Origin: Piromyces finnis
Lineage: Eukaryota > Neocallimastigomycota > Neocallimastigomycetes > Neocallimastigales > Neocallimastigaceae
Length of the DNA: 64,000 nucleotides
Assembly: GCA_002104945.1 (NCBI GenBank)
Contig: MCFH01000066.1
Span: 186,001 to 250,000 of the forward strand
Direction of reading: 5' to 3'
The notes below the pieces were generated by a model. That model was not told where the DNA came from. It worked only from the letters and a program-made list of their open reading frames with translations, and ran no database searches. A program made the position numbers and the translations under genes. Below are positions 11,562 to 22,763 of this stretch, piece by piece (the first letter of the stretch is position 1; each line of letters opens with the position of its first letter).

Positions 11562-11778
11562 TGTTAGAATATGTGAAACGTTATGTCACATGTATTGAAA
11601 TGTATTGAAATGTATTAAAACGTATTTGTATATATTGTGTTTGATTATATGTTTAAGCCACAATGTAAATGTATAAATACATGTAGTTTGAGAAGAATGT
11701 AACGCAAGTAGTTCTTTATCATAAAATATATTAATAAAGTTGACATAATTATAAACCTAAATTAAACAACTCTTAATA
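11562..11778 (+). repeat. 3' LTR
   Basis: 217 bp, appearing identical to the 5' LTR at 7542-7758, followed by ATATT, which matches the last five bases before the 5' LTR. Confidence 0.92.
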
Positions 11779-12077
11779 ATATTATATTATATTATATTAT
11801 ATTATATTATATTATATTATATTATATTATATTATATTAAAAAATATTTACATTTTAGTTATTCGATCATTTTCATTACAATTAATTCTATTCCCACTCA
11901 TCAGAATATTCACAACATTTATTTCCTTTAGATGATATTTTAATTTGACTTAATAAACTTTCAATAGCTTTGCAGATCATCTGGTGCTACCTCTTCACGT
12001 TTTGTCAATTTATCAATGGAATAGGAAAATGAAGTGCTAGACACTGTCAAAATACCTAAAAATTTAAACACTTTCAT

Positions 12078-12887
12078 TTTTATAAAATTTTAAAAATTCA
12101 AATATAATCAAAAAATTATAAAATTAAAATTTATAAAAAAAAAAAGAAAAAAAAAGAAAAATGGTTCTTTTTTATATTTTTTTTTAAATATAGAAAAATG
12201 AGTTAAAACTATTTTTCCTATTTTTTTATTGTACATCAAAATGTTACAAAGTCAATTTTATTAATTAAAATTCAATTTTTATTCTTTTTTAAAGTGTATT
12301 GCATTTATTCATAAATTCATTGATCCATCCAATGATACATTCATTTTTGTAAAATAAAATGATAGAAAAATCTTTTTTTTTTTTTTATTTATTCCGTCCT
12401 ACTCCTATTTGACTTTTTTTTTTCATATCCAATCAATATTAAATTTGATTTTTATTCCATGGTTTTTGTATTACATTATTGTATGATGATTTTATAATGT
12501 ATACAAAAACAATAAATTAGAATTTAATGAATATTCTTTTTTAAAAAGAAAAAAAGAAAACTTTAATGATGGAAAAAAAAAATTTAAAGAATCAGTAATA
12601 GGTTTAGCTTCAGAAGCATTAGAAAGTTTGAGTAATTTAAAGTTTATAGTCAACATTTTTTTTCTTTATCTTGACCAATCAATAACAAATCCTTGGATAT
12701 ATTTTATTCGGAACTTCCTATTGACTAATGATTAATTAAAAACTTTAATTAAAAACTTTAATTGAATATCATTATGTAATAATATAATTTAATATATATA
12801 TATTAATTTATTTTTTTAATTAATCAATGTTTCACAAACCGATTTAAATTGATATAACCAAGAAAAAATTTAAGGAATGACTCACAC
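12078..12887 (-). other. Upstream flank of the decayed LRR/CBM18 paralogue
   Basis: No gene. It is recognisably related to 25300-26217 upstream of the intact paralogue: shared blocks include TTATTGTACAT near 12227, AACAAATCCTTGGATA near 12688, and CAATGTTTCACAAACC to GGAATGACTCACAC at about 12825-12888. The duplicated unit therefore included roughly 0.8 kb of 5' sequence, where a promoter would lie. Homology stops abruptly at 12887, where rRNA-derived sequence begins. Confidence 0.7.
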
Positions 12888-14157
12888 CCGAACTTCCTTC
12901 TACAAAAGGGTTGTGAATGATTTGTCTTGAAACACGGATCATTAAGACCAAGGTATTTTTAATAAATATGAGAGGTAAACTCATATGATCTGTGGAATAA
13001 AAATGGTGATTTTTGATAGAATTTTCGATGCATCATCAACACTATCAATCTTTTATTTTCTTCAAAATTTTTAGAAATTTCGTTACATATATAATCAATA
13101 TCGGCCGGTCAGAATTTTTTAATGAAGGATCTGAGTCTGAACCTATTTATTAGGACCCAAAAGATGCCGGAATATATGCTCATTTAGGCACCTCAAAAGG
13201 TATTGATTCATCTAGATAGCAATCTACACGGCAGGACGATGGCAATAGAAGTCGAAATATGCTAAGGATTGTATTATATAACAACTCACATTTGCCGAAT
13301 GAACTAGCCCTGAAAATGGATGGTGTTCAAGCTTGTTATTCATACCCCACCATTACCGTTATGGTAAAAAGGGAGGCGCTAACGAGTAGGAGGGTGTGAA
13401 GATTTGTGACAATGATTAAGATATGGGTCCAAGTGAAACTGCTTCAACTACAGATTTCGGTGAGAGTAACAAATGTTCAAATGAAAGCTTTTAGGACTGA
13501 AGCAGAGAAAGGTTCCATAAGAATATGAACAGAGGTTAGACTTGGGTAAGTCAATCCTAAGAGATAGGGAATCACCGTTTTAAAATGAACGGTTTTTTGT
13601 TCCACCTTATAGAAAGATAGAAAGAGAATCCAGTTAATATTCCGTGTCGAGTATATAAATTTTTTTTACTACAGTTACAAAATGAACTACGTGACACCGG
13701 TGGGGTTAGAATTCTGGGAAAAGGTATCTTTTCTTTTTTAAAAATTCATCACCGTGAAATCAGATTAACTGAAAAAAGCATAGTATAGTTGTATAGTTAG
13801 TAAAGCATTCCTCTTTCGGAATAACCGTTTTGTTACATTTCTAAAGTTCCTCAAAAACCCTGGAGAAATAAAATTTTCATATGTGGCATTATTAATAATT
13901 GTAGTAGGTGACTTGGATTAATAGCCTCAAATTGATTGATAGAACAATGTAGATATGAGAAGTCGGCAAAATATATCCGTAACTTCGAAATAAGGATTGG
14001 CTCTAAGTATTGGGAATAATGAACTTCTGATCTGCAACTCTGAAACAAACCTGAGGATTTTCTGGTTTTCAGAGGACAGAGGACTTCTTGACGGATACGA
14101 GGTGAATAAGCTTTAACTTTTCTGGAATACCAATTAACAACCAGATTTGGAGCTGAT
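12888..14157 (+). pseudogene. Large-subunit (25S/28S) rRNA relic, internally deleted
   Basis: The collinear middle part of nuclear LSU rRNA is recognisable from conserved blocks, in order: TGTCTTGAAACACGG (12927), AGGACCCAAAAGATG (13152), CCGGAATATATGCTCAT (13167), CGAATGAACTAGCCCTGAAA (13297), GAGTAGGAGGGTGTG (13384), AGAAAGGTTCCATAAG (13506), TCCTAAGAGATAGGGAA (13554), GAAGTCGGCAAAATA (13959), TCCGTAACTTCG (13976) and AAGGATTGGCTCTAAG (13991). At 13166/13167 two blocks that are a few hundred bases apart in real LSU rRNA are joined, so a segment is deleted. Universally conserved positions are substituted throughout. It is GC-richer than its surroundings and abuts duplicated gene sequence at both ends. 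It is not a working rRNA gene. Confidence 0.88.
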
Positions 14158-14376
14158 ACTGCTAGTGGTTATTGTTATTCCAATCTTGGATGTCAAAGTA
14201 AGTACGGAAAATGTACCTATAGATGTGGTAAGCTTCCAAATGAAAATGGAGAAGAAGTAAAATTTAATTGTCCTGAAGGTCAATGTTGCAGTGTCATGGG
14301 TTACTGTAGAACTATTAAAGATTATTGTAGTCTTGATCTTAAATGTAAGAGTAAATTTGGTAGTTGCTGGAATTAA
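14158..14376 (+). pseudogene. Fragment of LRR/CBM18 last exon (chitin-binding domain), frame intact
   Basis: Starting abruptly after the rRNA relic, this encodes the end of one hevein-like domain and a whole second one: ASGYCYSNLGCQSKYGKC, then CGKLPNENGEE, CPEGQCCSVMGYC and CKSKFGSCWN before the stop at 14374. Unlike the matching exon at 5624-5947 the frame is open. There is no start codon, signal peptide or upstream exons, so it is an orphaned 3' exon. Together with the 3' flank it forms the right arm of the inverted duplication. Compared with true hevein domains the GYCG Gly is replaced by Arg in this copy (GYCR). Confidence 0.8.
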
Positions 14377-14650
14377 CAAAATCAATAATAATTATGATCA
14401 ATACAGATATATAATCATAATCATTTTTTTTATTTAATACTATTTATTATATATTTTTAAAATCTAATATATATAAAATTGACTTCAATTTTAAAAAGAT
14501 CTATTATAAACAATAAAATCAACTATTTTAAATTTTATTTACAAAAAAAAATTATCTTTTTATTAAAAATAGTTTAAAATTATTTTTTAACCCATGTTTT
14601 TTCTATATAATAAATTTTAAATAATATTATCAAAAAAAAATAATAATAAT
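14158..14650 (+). repeat. Right arm of the inverted duplication
   Basis: Reverse-complement match to about 5340-5840, covering the chitin-binding exon and its 3' flank. Only scattered differences are seen by eye. It ends near 14650 in a poly(A)-rich stretch. Confidence 0.85.
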
Positions 14651-14819
14651 AAAAGAGAAATTCATTTTTATGTACTATGTTTAGTATCGACACATTAAAA
14701 TTTGTGAAAATATATGTTATATTTTTATTCCTCCTTCGAGGTCGCCGTACGTAACAGCGAAAGAGGGTTGTCTTTTCTGGAACATTAGTATGAAAAGAAA
14801 ATAATTTTCAACTTGAGTT

Positions 14820-16064
14820 GGTAATCTGAGTGACAGTTATATCATATTTCCTTACATCTTCAACTAATCTTAAATATTAGTTACTTTTACTACTTAAATA
14901 TTAATTTGTAATATCAATTTTCTGATTCTGTAGTATTAAATATTGTTTTAAGAATATCTTTTATTTTATTTTTTTATTATTTCATAATTTTATTAGTCAT
15001 TTGTTAATCAAGTTTGTACTTATTCTTTTTATAGTTTAATTAGTTAGATAGATTTGTTTTTTCCGTTAGTTTGCAATTTCTTTCATTAATTATTGAGTTT
15101 TATTGTGAGGTGTGACTATCATTACTTTTAAGCATAATTAACCTTTTAATTTTTCTCTATTTTTATTTTTCATTTTTCATTTTTTATTTTTTTATTTTTT
15201 GAAATTCTTAATTTTGAATTTTCCAAGGAATCTCTTTCTACTAACATCCTTTTGTATACTTTTTCTATCTCTTTTCTATATATCTTTTATTCTATATATT
15301 CTATATATTTGCATAATTTTATTAGGTTTATTATGGACTCTCATGGTAAGTATTAACTCCTTTTTTTATTAACATTTTTTTTGTTAATAAAGCTTTAATC
15401 CTGAAAAATCAAATATTCTTCTTTTTTTTATTATAAATACTACTCTTATTTCAATTTTGTTTTGTATTTTATTGTGTTCTTTTATTAACTTCTTTTAATC
15501 CTTTACCCTTTGTAATATGGTATAATAACTTTTCACTCTTTTATCACTCTACCTCCAATATAAATTAACATTAATAATTAAATCTAACTATCAGAATCAG
15601 CATAACACAATAGTCAACCAACAAACAGTATTAATCTATTTAAAAAAAAAAGTTTACAAAATAAAGTTATAATTCAGAAATTCAAAGTGACAAAGTATAA
15701 ATTTATTTCCAAATTTATAGTCTTCAGTAAAGTTAAAACTAAGTTTTTCAGCAATTTAGTCAATTTTTTATTTTTTAGGGGATTTTAATATGTCAGCTAT
15801 TATTACATTATCCTACCTGATGTTACTTTTCTTTTTTCTTTCATCTAATTTATTAGGTAGGGATCAATCCAATACATTACAAATTAAAAAAATCATTGAA
15901 CTTTTATACAACTTAAATAATTATTTTATTTTCTTTTATTTTTATATTTATATATATATATATATTTTATTATTTATTATTTATTATTTATCATATCAAT
16001 ATGTATTATCATTTAATATAATGTAATTTCACAAATTAAATAAATAAATACAAGAAAAAGTGTA
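14820..16064 (+). mobile_element. Internally deleted LINE A derivative
   Basis: 14820-15760 is homologous to the LINE A 5' UTR (31320-32370). The sequence then jumps to a scrap of the endonuclease region (GATTTTAATATGTCAGC, 15781-15799) and at once to the LINE A 3' end (CTACCTGATGTTAC onward, 15811-16064). Everything between, some 3 kb including RT, is missing. The endonuclease-to-3'-end junction is also present at 42318-42345. A further fragment resembling the start of a LINE A 5' UTR (CTTACACCTTCAA) follows at about 16070-16110. Confidence 0.75.
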
Positions 16065-17527
<1,463 letters not shown>

Positions 17528-18112
17528 TTAATTAGCTTTTCCAATTTCAGTAGCTTCTGGAACCTCAACAAGTTTACCGGTTTTAACATCATAATAGAAT
17601 CCATAAATTGGAATATGTTTTGGAATTAATGGATGATTTCTAACAACAGTAACATCATCGATAACACTTTTTTCAAGATGTTTAAAAGGTAAAAAGTTGA
17701 TATATTGACCAGCTTCAGATCCACCTTTCTTTACTGGATTATACCAAGTGCCGTGTTCATCGATGTTTGCGGATTCAAGACTTTCTGAAAGTAAATAATG
17801 AATAATATCATTTGAAAAAATTTGCATACCACAATCTGAATGATGAATAATAAACCATTCTTGAGTTCCTAATAACTTATGAGAAATAATAAGAGAACGA
17901 ATAACATCTTCGGTGACTCTTCCCCCAGCATTTCTAATAACATGAGCATCACCTTCGGCTAAACCAGCAAATTTAGCAGGATCTAATCTTGCATCCATAC
18001 AAGTTACTATAGCAAATTTTCTACCTGGTGGAATTGGTAAAGAACCTTTATCACCAAAATTGAAAGAATATTTTTCATTAGCATCTAAAACTTCTTTAAG
18101 AATTTGACTCAT
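17528..18112 (-). CDS. Beta-class carbonic anhydrase, 194 aa
   Basis: Zinc enzyme interconverting CO2 and bicarbonate. Zinc ligands and the Asp/Arg dyad of the beta class are intact: TCMDARLD gives Cys38, Asp40 and Arg42; IIHHSDCGM gives His91 and Cys94. [14 protein letters not shown] (60-73) is the usual conserved strand-helix. Length and motif style resemble the short bacterial beta-CAs of the group that includes mycobacterial Rv1284, rather than longer fungal Nce103-type enzymes (family knowledge, by eye). No intron and no targeting signal, so probably cytosolic, where it could supply bicarbonate for carboxylations or help with CO2 release in fermentation (inference). The start is the first ATG of the frame, preceded by an AT-rich leader. 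Bacterial origin by transfer is possible. Confidence 0.92.
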   Translation of the reverse strand: MSQILKEVLDANEKYSFNFGDKGSLPIPPGRKFAIVTCMDARLDPAKFAGLAEGDAHVIRNAGGRVTEDVIRSLIISHKLLGTQEWFIIHHSDCGMQIFSNDIIHYLLSESLESANIDEHGTWYNPVKKGGSEAGQYINFLPFKHLEKSVIDDVTVVRNHPLIPKHIPIYGFYYDVKTGKLVEVPEATEIGKAN

Positions 18113-18914
18113 TTTTCTTTTTTGTAGTGTTTTTCTTTTTTTTTTTCAAAAAAAATATATATAAATGTTTTAAATATTAATTTTTCTTTTTCTTTTTTTC
18201 TGTTTTATATTTAAAATATAAAATATTTTTTTAATTATTTAAAATTGAATATTTTAAAAAATAATGATTTTTATTAAAAAAAAAAAATAATAAAAATAAA
18301 AGTTTTTATAATAAAATTTGAAAATTTAAAAAAAAATGGAAAATTCAAAAATACAAAAAATTTTATTATAAATTAAAGTTTTTAAATTTTTATGTAACAC
18401 AAAAAATTATTTAATTAAAAAATCGGATTAATTTTTTTAAAAAAATAATTTATGATTTTTAATTCGTTGAAAATTGACAAATTTAAAATTGATATTTTTC
18501 CTTTTTGAGATTGAACCATTTTACTTTATTCTTATATTATTGATTAAAAATTAACTAATTTTCTTAAATTTAATGATATTGAATTACATCACATTATTAT
18601 TTACATTTACATACATTTGCAATTATAATGTATACATTAATGTGAAATTTATTGTATTTGTATACATTATAAAAATGTAATAAGAACATGTCATTAAAAT
18701 AAACCCAAAAGAAAAAAAGCATCTCTATAGCAATTTGTCTTATAAGTTTGTTAATAGTAACACTAGTTAGAGAATTAACAAGCAAGTGTATTCATGTAAA
18801 TAAATATTTTTATGTAAAAATTAACATTATTTATGTCAAATTAAATTAAAAAAAAAAACCCTACGAACCATCTTTGTATTTTAAAGATTCAGAAGATTTG
18901 AATATAAAATATCT

Positions 18915-18945
<31 letters not shown>

Positions 18946-20391
18946 CATTATTATTATTATTTTTTGATAATAAAATATCATCATTCAAAATCTTTACATT
19001 TGGTGAAAAGTATGCATAAAAAGTTTTTCTTTTCAATTATTCAAAGTATATTTTTTATTTTTTGAAATGTATTTTATAAATTTATATCGGTATAATAGTG
19101 CTATGTAAAAAATAGATGAACAATGTTAATTCTATTTTTTTTTTTTTTAACTTTTAAAAGTTTAGAAAAATGAAATTATATTCATAATAAAATAAAATTA
19201 TAATAAAAATTATAATGAAATCACCTTTAAAAAAAAATTTTTTTTCTCTTTTTTTTTTTAAGAAAAAATTTTATTTTATTGAATGATAAGTAGTAATAAT
19301 TTGGAAATGAAAAAGGAAACTTTTATTTTTTTATCAATAATAATTTTAATAATTATTTATCTTTAGTTTGATGATTATTATTATTACCATTATAATGATA
19401 TGTTCTTGAGAAAAAAAAAAGGTTTTTTTTCTATAAAACTTCATAAATTAAAAGTATATTATATTCCAATTATAATAATAATGATTATAATAATAAAGTT
19501 TTTTTTAAAAAAAAAAAAGTATTTGACTATTTGTTAAATTTGAATATTTTTTTATATTTTATTTATATAAATTAACATAAAGAGAATAAAAGTATTAGAA
19601 ATAAAAAAGAAAAAAAAAAAAGAAATTTAATAAGTAGAAAACAATAGTAAAAAAAAAATTTAAAAAAATATAAAGTCTAATTATCATATGAATTTAATTA
19701 TTTTTTCTATAATCTTTATTCTATTACCACTACCATTCATTATAGTATTATTATCTTTTTTTTAACAATTCCTATTATTACTATTACTATTATTATTATT
19801 ATTAGTAGTAGTAGTAAGAGGAAGAGGAATAGTATTTATTATTGTTGCTGCTATTAATACTATCGTTAGTATGGATATAAATTAAGTGTTAATGAACAAC
19901 CTTTTTTAACAATATTAATTGAAAAAAAAATAGGATAAAAAAAATAAATGAATTAAAATACAAATATGGTTTATATGGTATATAAGGAATAAAATAGATT
20001 GGAATAATAAAAAATAATATATATATCTTTTCAATTCATTAATTAAAATTGATATTATTTATTATTATGTTTATTTATTTCAATTACAATATATCATTTT
20101 TAAACCCCACCTACCCATTTATACAAACCCATGAAGAAAAAAAAAGTAAATATAAGAGTATCATTCAAATGGGAGAGAAAGGAGGAAAAAAAAAATTGAT
20201 AGTTTTTTTTTAATTGATTTTTTTAATTTGATTAAGGTATAAATTTTTGAATAAAAAAAAACGATGGATGGGAATGAGAATGGAAATAATAATGGTTATT
20301 CAAAAATAAAAAATCATCTCTTTAAATAACTATAGAAATATATTTATTTATTTATTTATTTATAATTATTAATACATTAACTATTTTATAT
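18113..20391. other. AT-rich intergenic stretch
   Basis: No credible gene. Contains homopolymers, TTA/ATT runs and a polypyrimidine tract around 18919-18945. Short open frames here are AT-rich and lack coding character. The upstream region of the carbonic anhydrase gene lies at its left end; no defined promoter element was recognised. Confidence 0.65.
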
Positions 20392-22389
20392 TTTTTTTTT
20401 TTTTTAAATTTAATTTTTTAACGGCATTAAATATTTTAAACTTTATTATTAATTTAATTAAAATTATTTAATATAAAAAATTAAAAATAAAAAATAAAAA
20501 ATATATGTTTAAATAAACACAAATAATTAAAAATTGGGTATAATGTATTCTAGTAATTTTAATTAAAATAAGAAAGCCACTATTATACTAAAGTATAATA
20601 ATTGTATTTGACTTCCAGTGGGACACCGAGCCAAAGATCAAAATTTTGCCATGGAACAAAATTATGATCTCCATTGGTTGCGCTGGCCCTCCTGGCCTGT
20701 CTTACTGTTTCTTCAACATTGACGCTCTTGGATGTTGCTTCAAACCTTTTGAACATTGACCATTGCTGACCAATAGCAAAAGGCATGATTTTGGTTAGAA
20801 GTTCCGCGGTTACCGTCAAGAATGGTGTTCCTTCATTAGTACCAGATTGAATCTGACGTTTACAAAGTTCTTTCCATTCCCTTGAATTGTAATTAATATT
20901 GTTAAAACTTCTTCCCCCAAGAAGGAATTTAAATATTTTACTGCACACACTAGAATAATCATACACATTAATATTCACCGGATTATTAGAACTATTACTA
21001 TCATTAACTAAATTACTATCTAAATTAGAATTATTATCTTCACTATTGCTATCATTACTAATATTATTATTTCTATTACTACTGTTGTTATTATTACTAT
21101 TTCTATTACTACTATTGTTATTATTACTATTAATGTTATTGCTATCTCTACTGATATTAACATTTTCATTATTATTGATAGGACTATTGGAATTACGTTG
21201 ACTGAAAAAATTTAATAGTTTGACTATGGAATAATAATGTTTAATACGGATATCTCTAAATGTTGGACAATCTAATAACCAATGTTTAATACTTTGAACA
21301 CCACACTTGCAACATGGACAGTAGTTAGGACAAACTGGATCAACAAATTTAGCAGCTTTGGCAACTCTAGCATCCAACTTATATCCGCTTCTTGCTTTCA
21401 ATAGCCAGTAGAAGCCATAGGCAAACTCTGTGTACTCATAACATAATTTAATAAAATCTTTAGTTTCAATAAATTTATTATCATCATAATATTGCGCTTT
21501 GATTGAATTCCCTTTGAGATCTTTCCAATAAATGTTTTTACCTGCTTTAACATCTCCATACTTCTTTAATTTTTTATCAAGTGTCCTATTTGATTTGCAC
21601 CACATGTATTTTCTAAATTTAGGAATGTAATTGACGATGTGTGAGATAATACAATTTGAGTTTTTCCATTTGTTAAAACATCTAACCTGAGCTAACGCAC
21701 ATTTGGCTGACGATGGAGGAATATTCAAATCTTTTGAGATAGAGTATAAAGATATAAACGATACAGCTTTATGAACTCCGGCAACCCATCGTATTCCTTT
21801 GTTAACATGCTTCTGAGCAATCCTAGACCTAGCTTTGTTGGATCCAAGTAATGGTGCAAAGTATGAAACTCTGCTGATTACTTGTGAGTTAAGTACTAGC
21901 TTTTTGAAAGGAATAGGAATATTAGGATTTCTTAAGAATTTACTGACTGAAAAAAGTCCTTTCAAAACCTTGTTATTAAGAGCTTTAATTACTGGTTTAA
22001 GGGACAAATTCTTATCAAATGGAACACCAAGATAAGTTTAGCAATCAGTAGTTGGAATGGGTTGTCCTGCTAAGTAAAATGTTGGATCTTTCTTGCTCTG
22101 ATTTTCTATTTATTCAGGACGAATCACCATCGTTGAACATTTCTGGATACCAAATTCCATTTCATTAAACAAGGCCCATTCATTAACTCTTCTAAGCATC
22201 TTTTTTAAGCATCCTCTTGATGGAGCACAAATAACTATATCATCTGCAAAAAATCCACCACAGCATCGAGTGTCACCTAAACTGACTCCGAAATCTTCAC
22301 ACTCTCTAAATATATCATTGATAAAGAGATTAAAGAGAATAGGAGAAAGTGGGTAACCTTGACGGGGCCTCTTTAGAAGCTTCATTTAT
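20392..22389 (-). mobile_element. LINE B copy, 5'-truncated, minus strand
   Basis: Runs from the RT core (22385, QGYPLSPILFNLFINDIF, then FFADDIVICAPS) through the connection and zinc-binding region to the element's 3' UTR and poly(A) (20392-20404). A single 474-residue open block (22007-20583) covers the C-terminal half: CPNYCPCCKCG...HWLLDC zinc-binding motif, an Asn/Ser-rich linker, and a conserved tail ending VKYNYYTLV. A TAA just before 22110 and another in TTDC*TYLG (near 22037) break the RT frame. The truncation point lies within RQG of the RT. Confidence 0.88.
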
Positions 22390-22763
22390 TTTATAAATGA
22401 AAGCACTTTCATAAGAGGATTCAATATCCATTAAAATTAATATTTTAAATAACGAACGAACTTAAAAAAATATATGAAAATATTTATTAATAAAACATTT
22501 AATTTTAAATTTTATTATAATAGATTAATAGATCATTTTCATTAAAAATTATTAAAATTACAATCTTGAATACACTAATACATTAATACACTAATATACT
22601 AATATATATATATATATATTAATAATAAATCTAAAAATAAATTGGATTAAATAATTAATTATTAAAATAAAATTAAAGTAAATTATTTATCATTATCATT
22701 AAATTTAATTACTGTTAATATTATTATCATTATTATTAATTATATTATTATTATTGCTTTTAT

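Larger units (their letters stand above)
7542..11778 (+). mobile_element. LTR retroelement, 4.2 kb, no gag/pol seen, carrying one cargo gene
   Basis: Two direct repeats of 217 bp (7542-7758 and 11562-11778) appear identical base for base and start with TG. The flanks give a possible 5-bp target duplication, ATATT, though the target is an ATATT repeat so this is weak evidence. A purine tract GAGGGGGAA lies immediately before the right LTR, resembling Ty1/copia-type polypurine tracts. No integrase, RT, protease or gag reading frame is visible inside. The only long frame is the 196-residue gene at 8440. I infer a recently inserted non-autonomous element mobilised in trans by an element outside the window. 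The primer-binding site was not identified. Confidence 0.85.
5624..12077 (-). pseudogene. Decayed secreted LRR/chitin-binding (CBM18) paralogue, intron 1 interrupted by an LTR element
   Basis: This is exon by exon the counterpart of the intact gene at 22764-25299. Visible exons: 11852-12077 (signal peptide plus Cys-pair cap), 7348-7419 (LRR), 7185-7247 (LRR), 6975-7013, 6709-6885 (second cap with INCCEIKGIKC), 6513-6584 (LRR), 6326-6394 (LRR), 6128-6178, and 5624-5947 (two hevein-like domains). Two of the first-block LRR exons of the paralogue are absent. Damage: a frameshift near 11975 leading to a stop in exon 1, a donor GT changed to TT at 7346-7347, and a one-base loss near 5826 in the last exon. 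The (ATATT)n tract of intron 1 carries a 4.2-kb LTR element. Splice sites are otherwise conserved, so the decay looks recent. Confidence 0.85.

Noticed and set aside
13851-14048. 65-codon minus-strand frame
   Set aside because: Lies across conserved LSU rRNA blocks, so it is chance antisense reading.
12888-14157. Functional rRNA gene or organellar rRNA
   Set aside because: Internal deletion, many changes at universally conserved positions, and nuclear LSU-type sequence without the rest of an rDNA unit.
14134-14385. 83-codon minus-strand frame (and its twin at 5615-5824 plus)
   Set aside because: Antisense shadow of the hevein-type exon; the opposite strand has the Cys-rich pattern and the homologous stop.
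15781-15840. Deleted LINE A junction as a spliced intron
   Set aside because: The endonuclease-to-3'-end junction in the full copy lacks GT at the donor side, so deletion or template switching fits better.
18597-19065. Small frames on both strands near 18.6-19.1 kb
   Set aside because: Built from poly(T)/AT-rich sequence; no homology, no codon bias.
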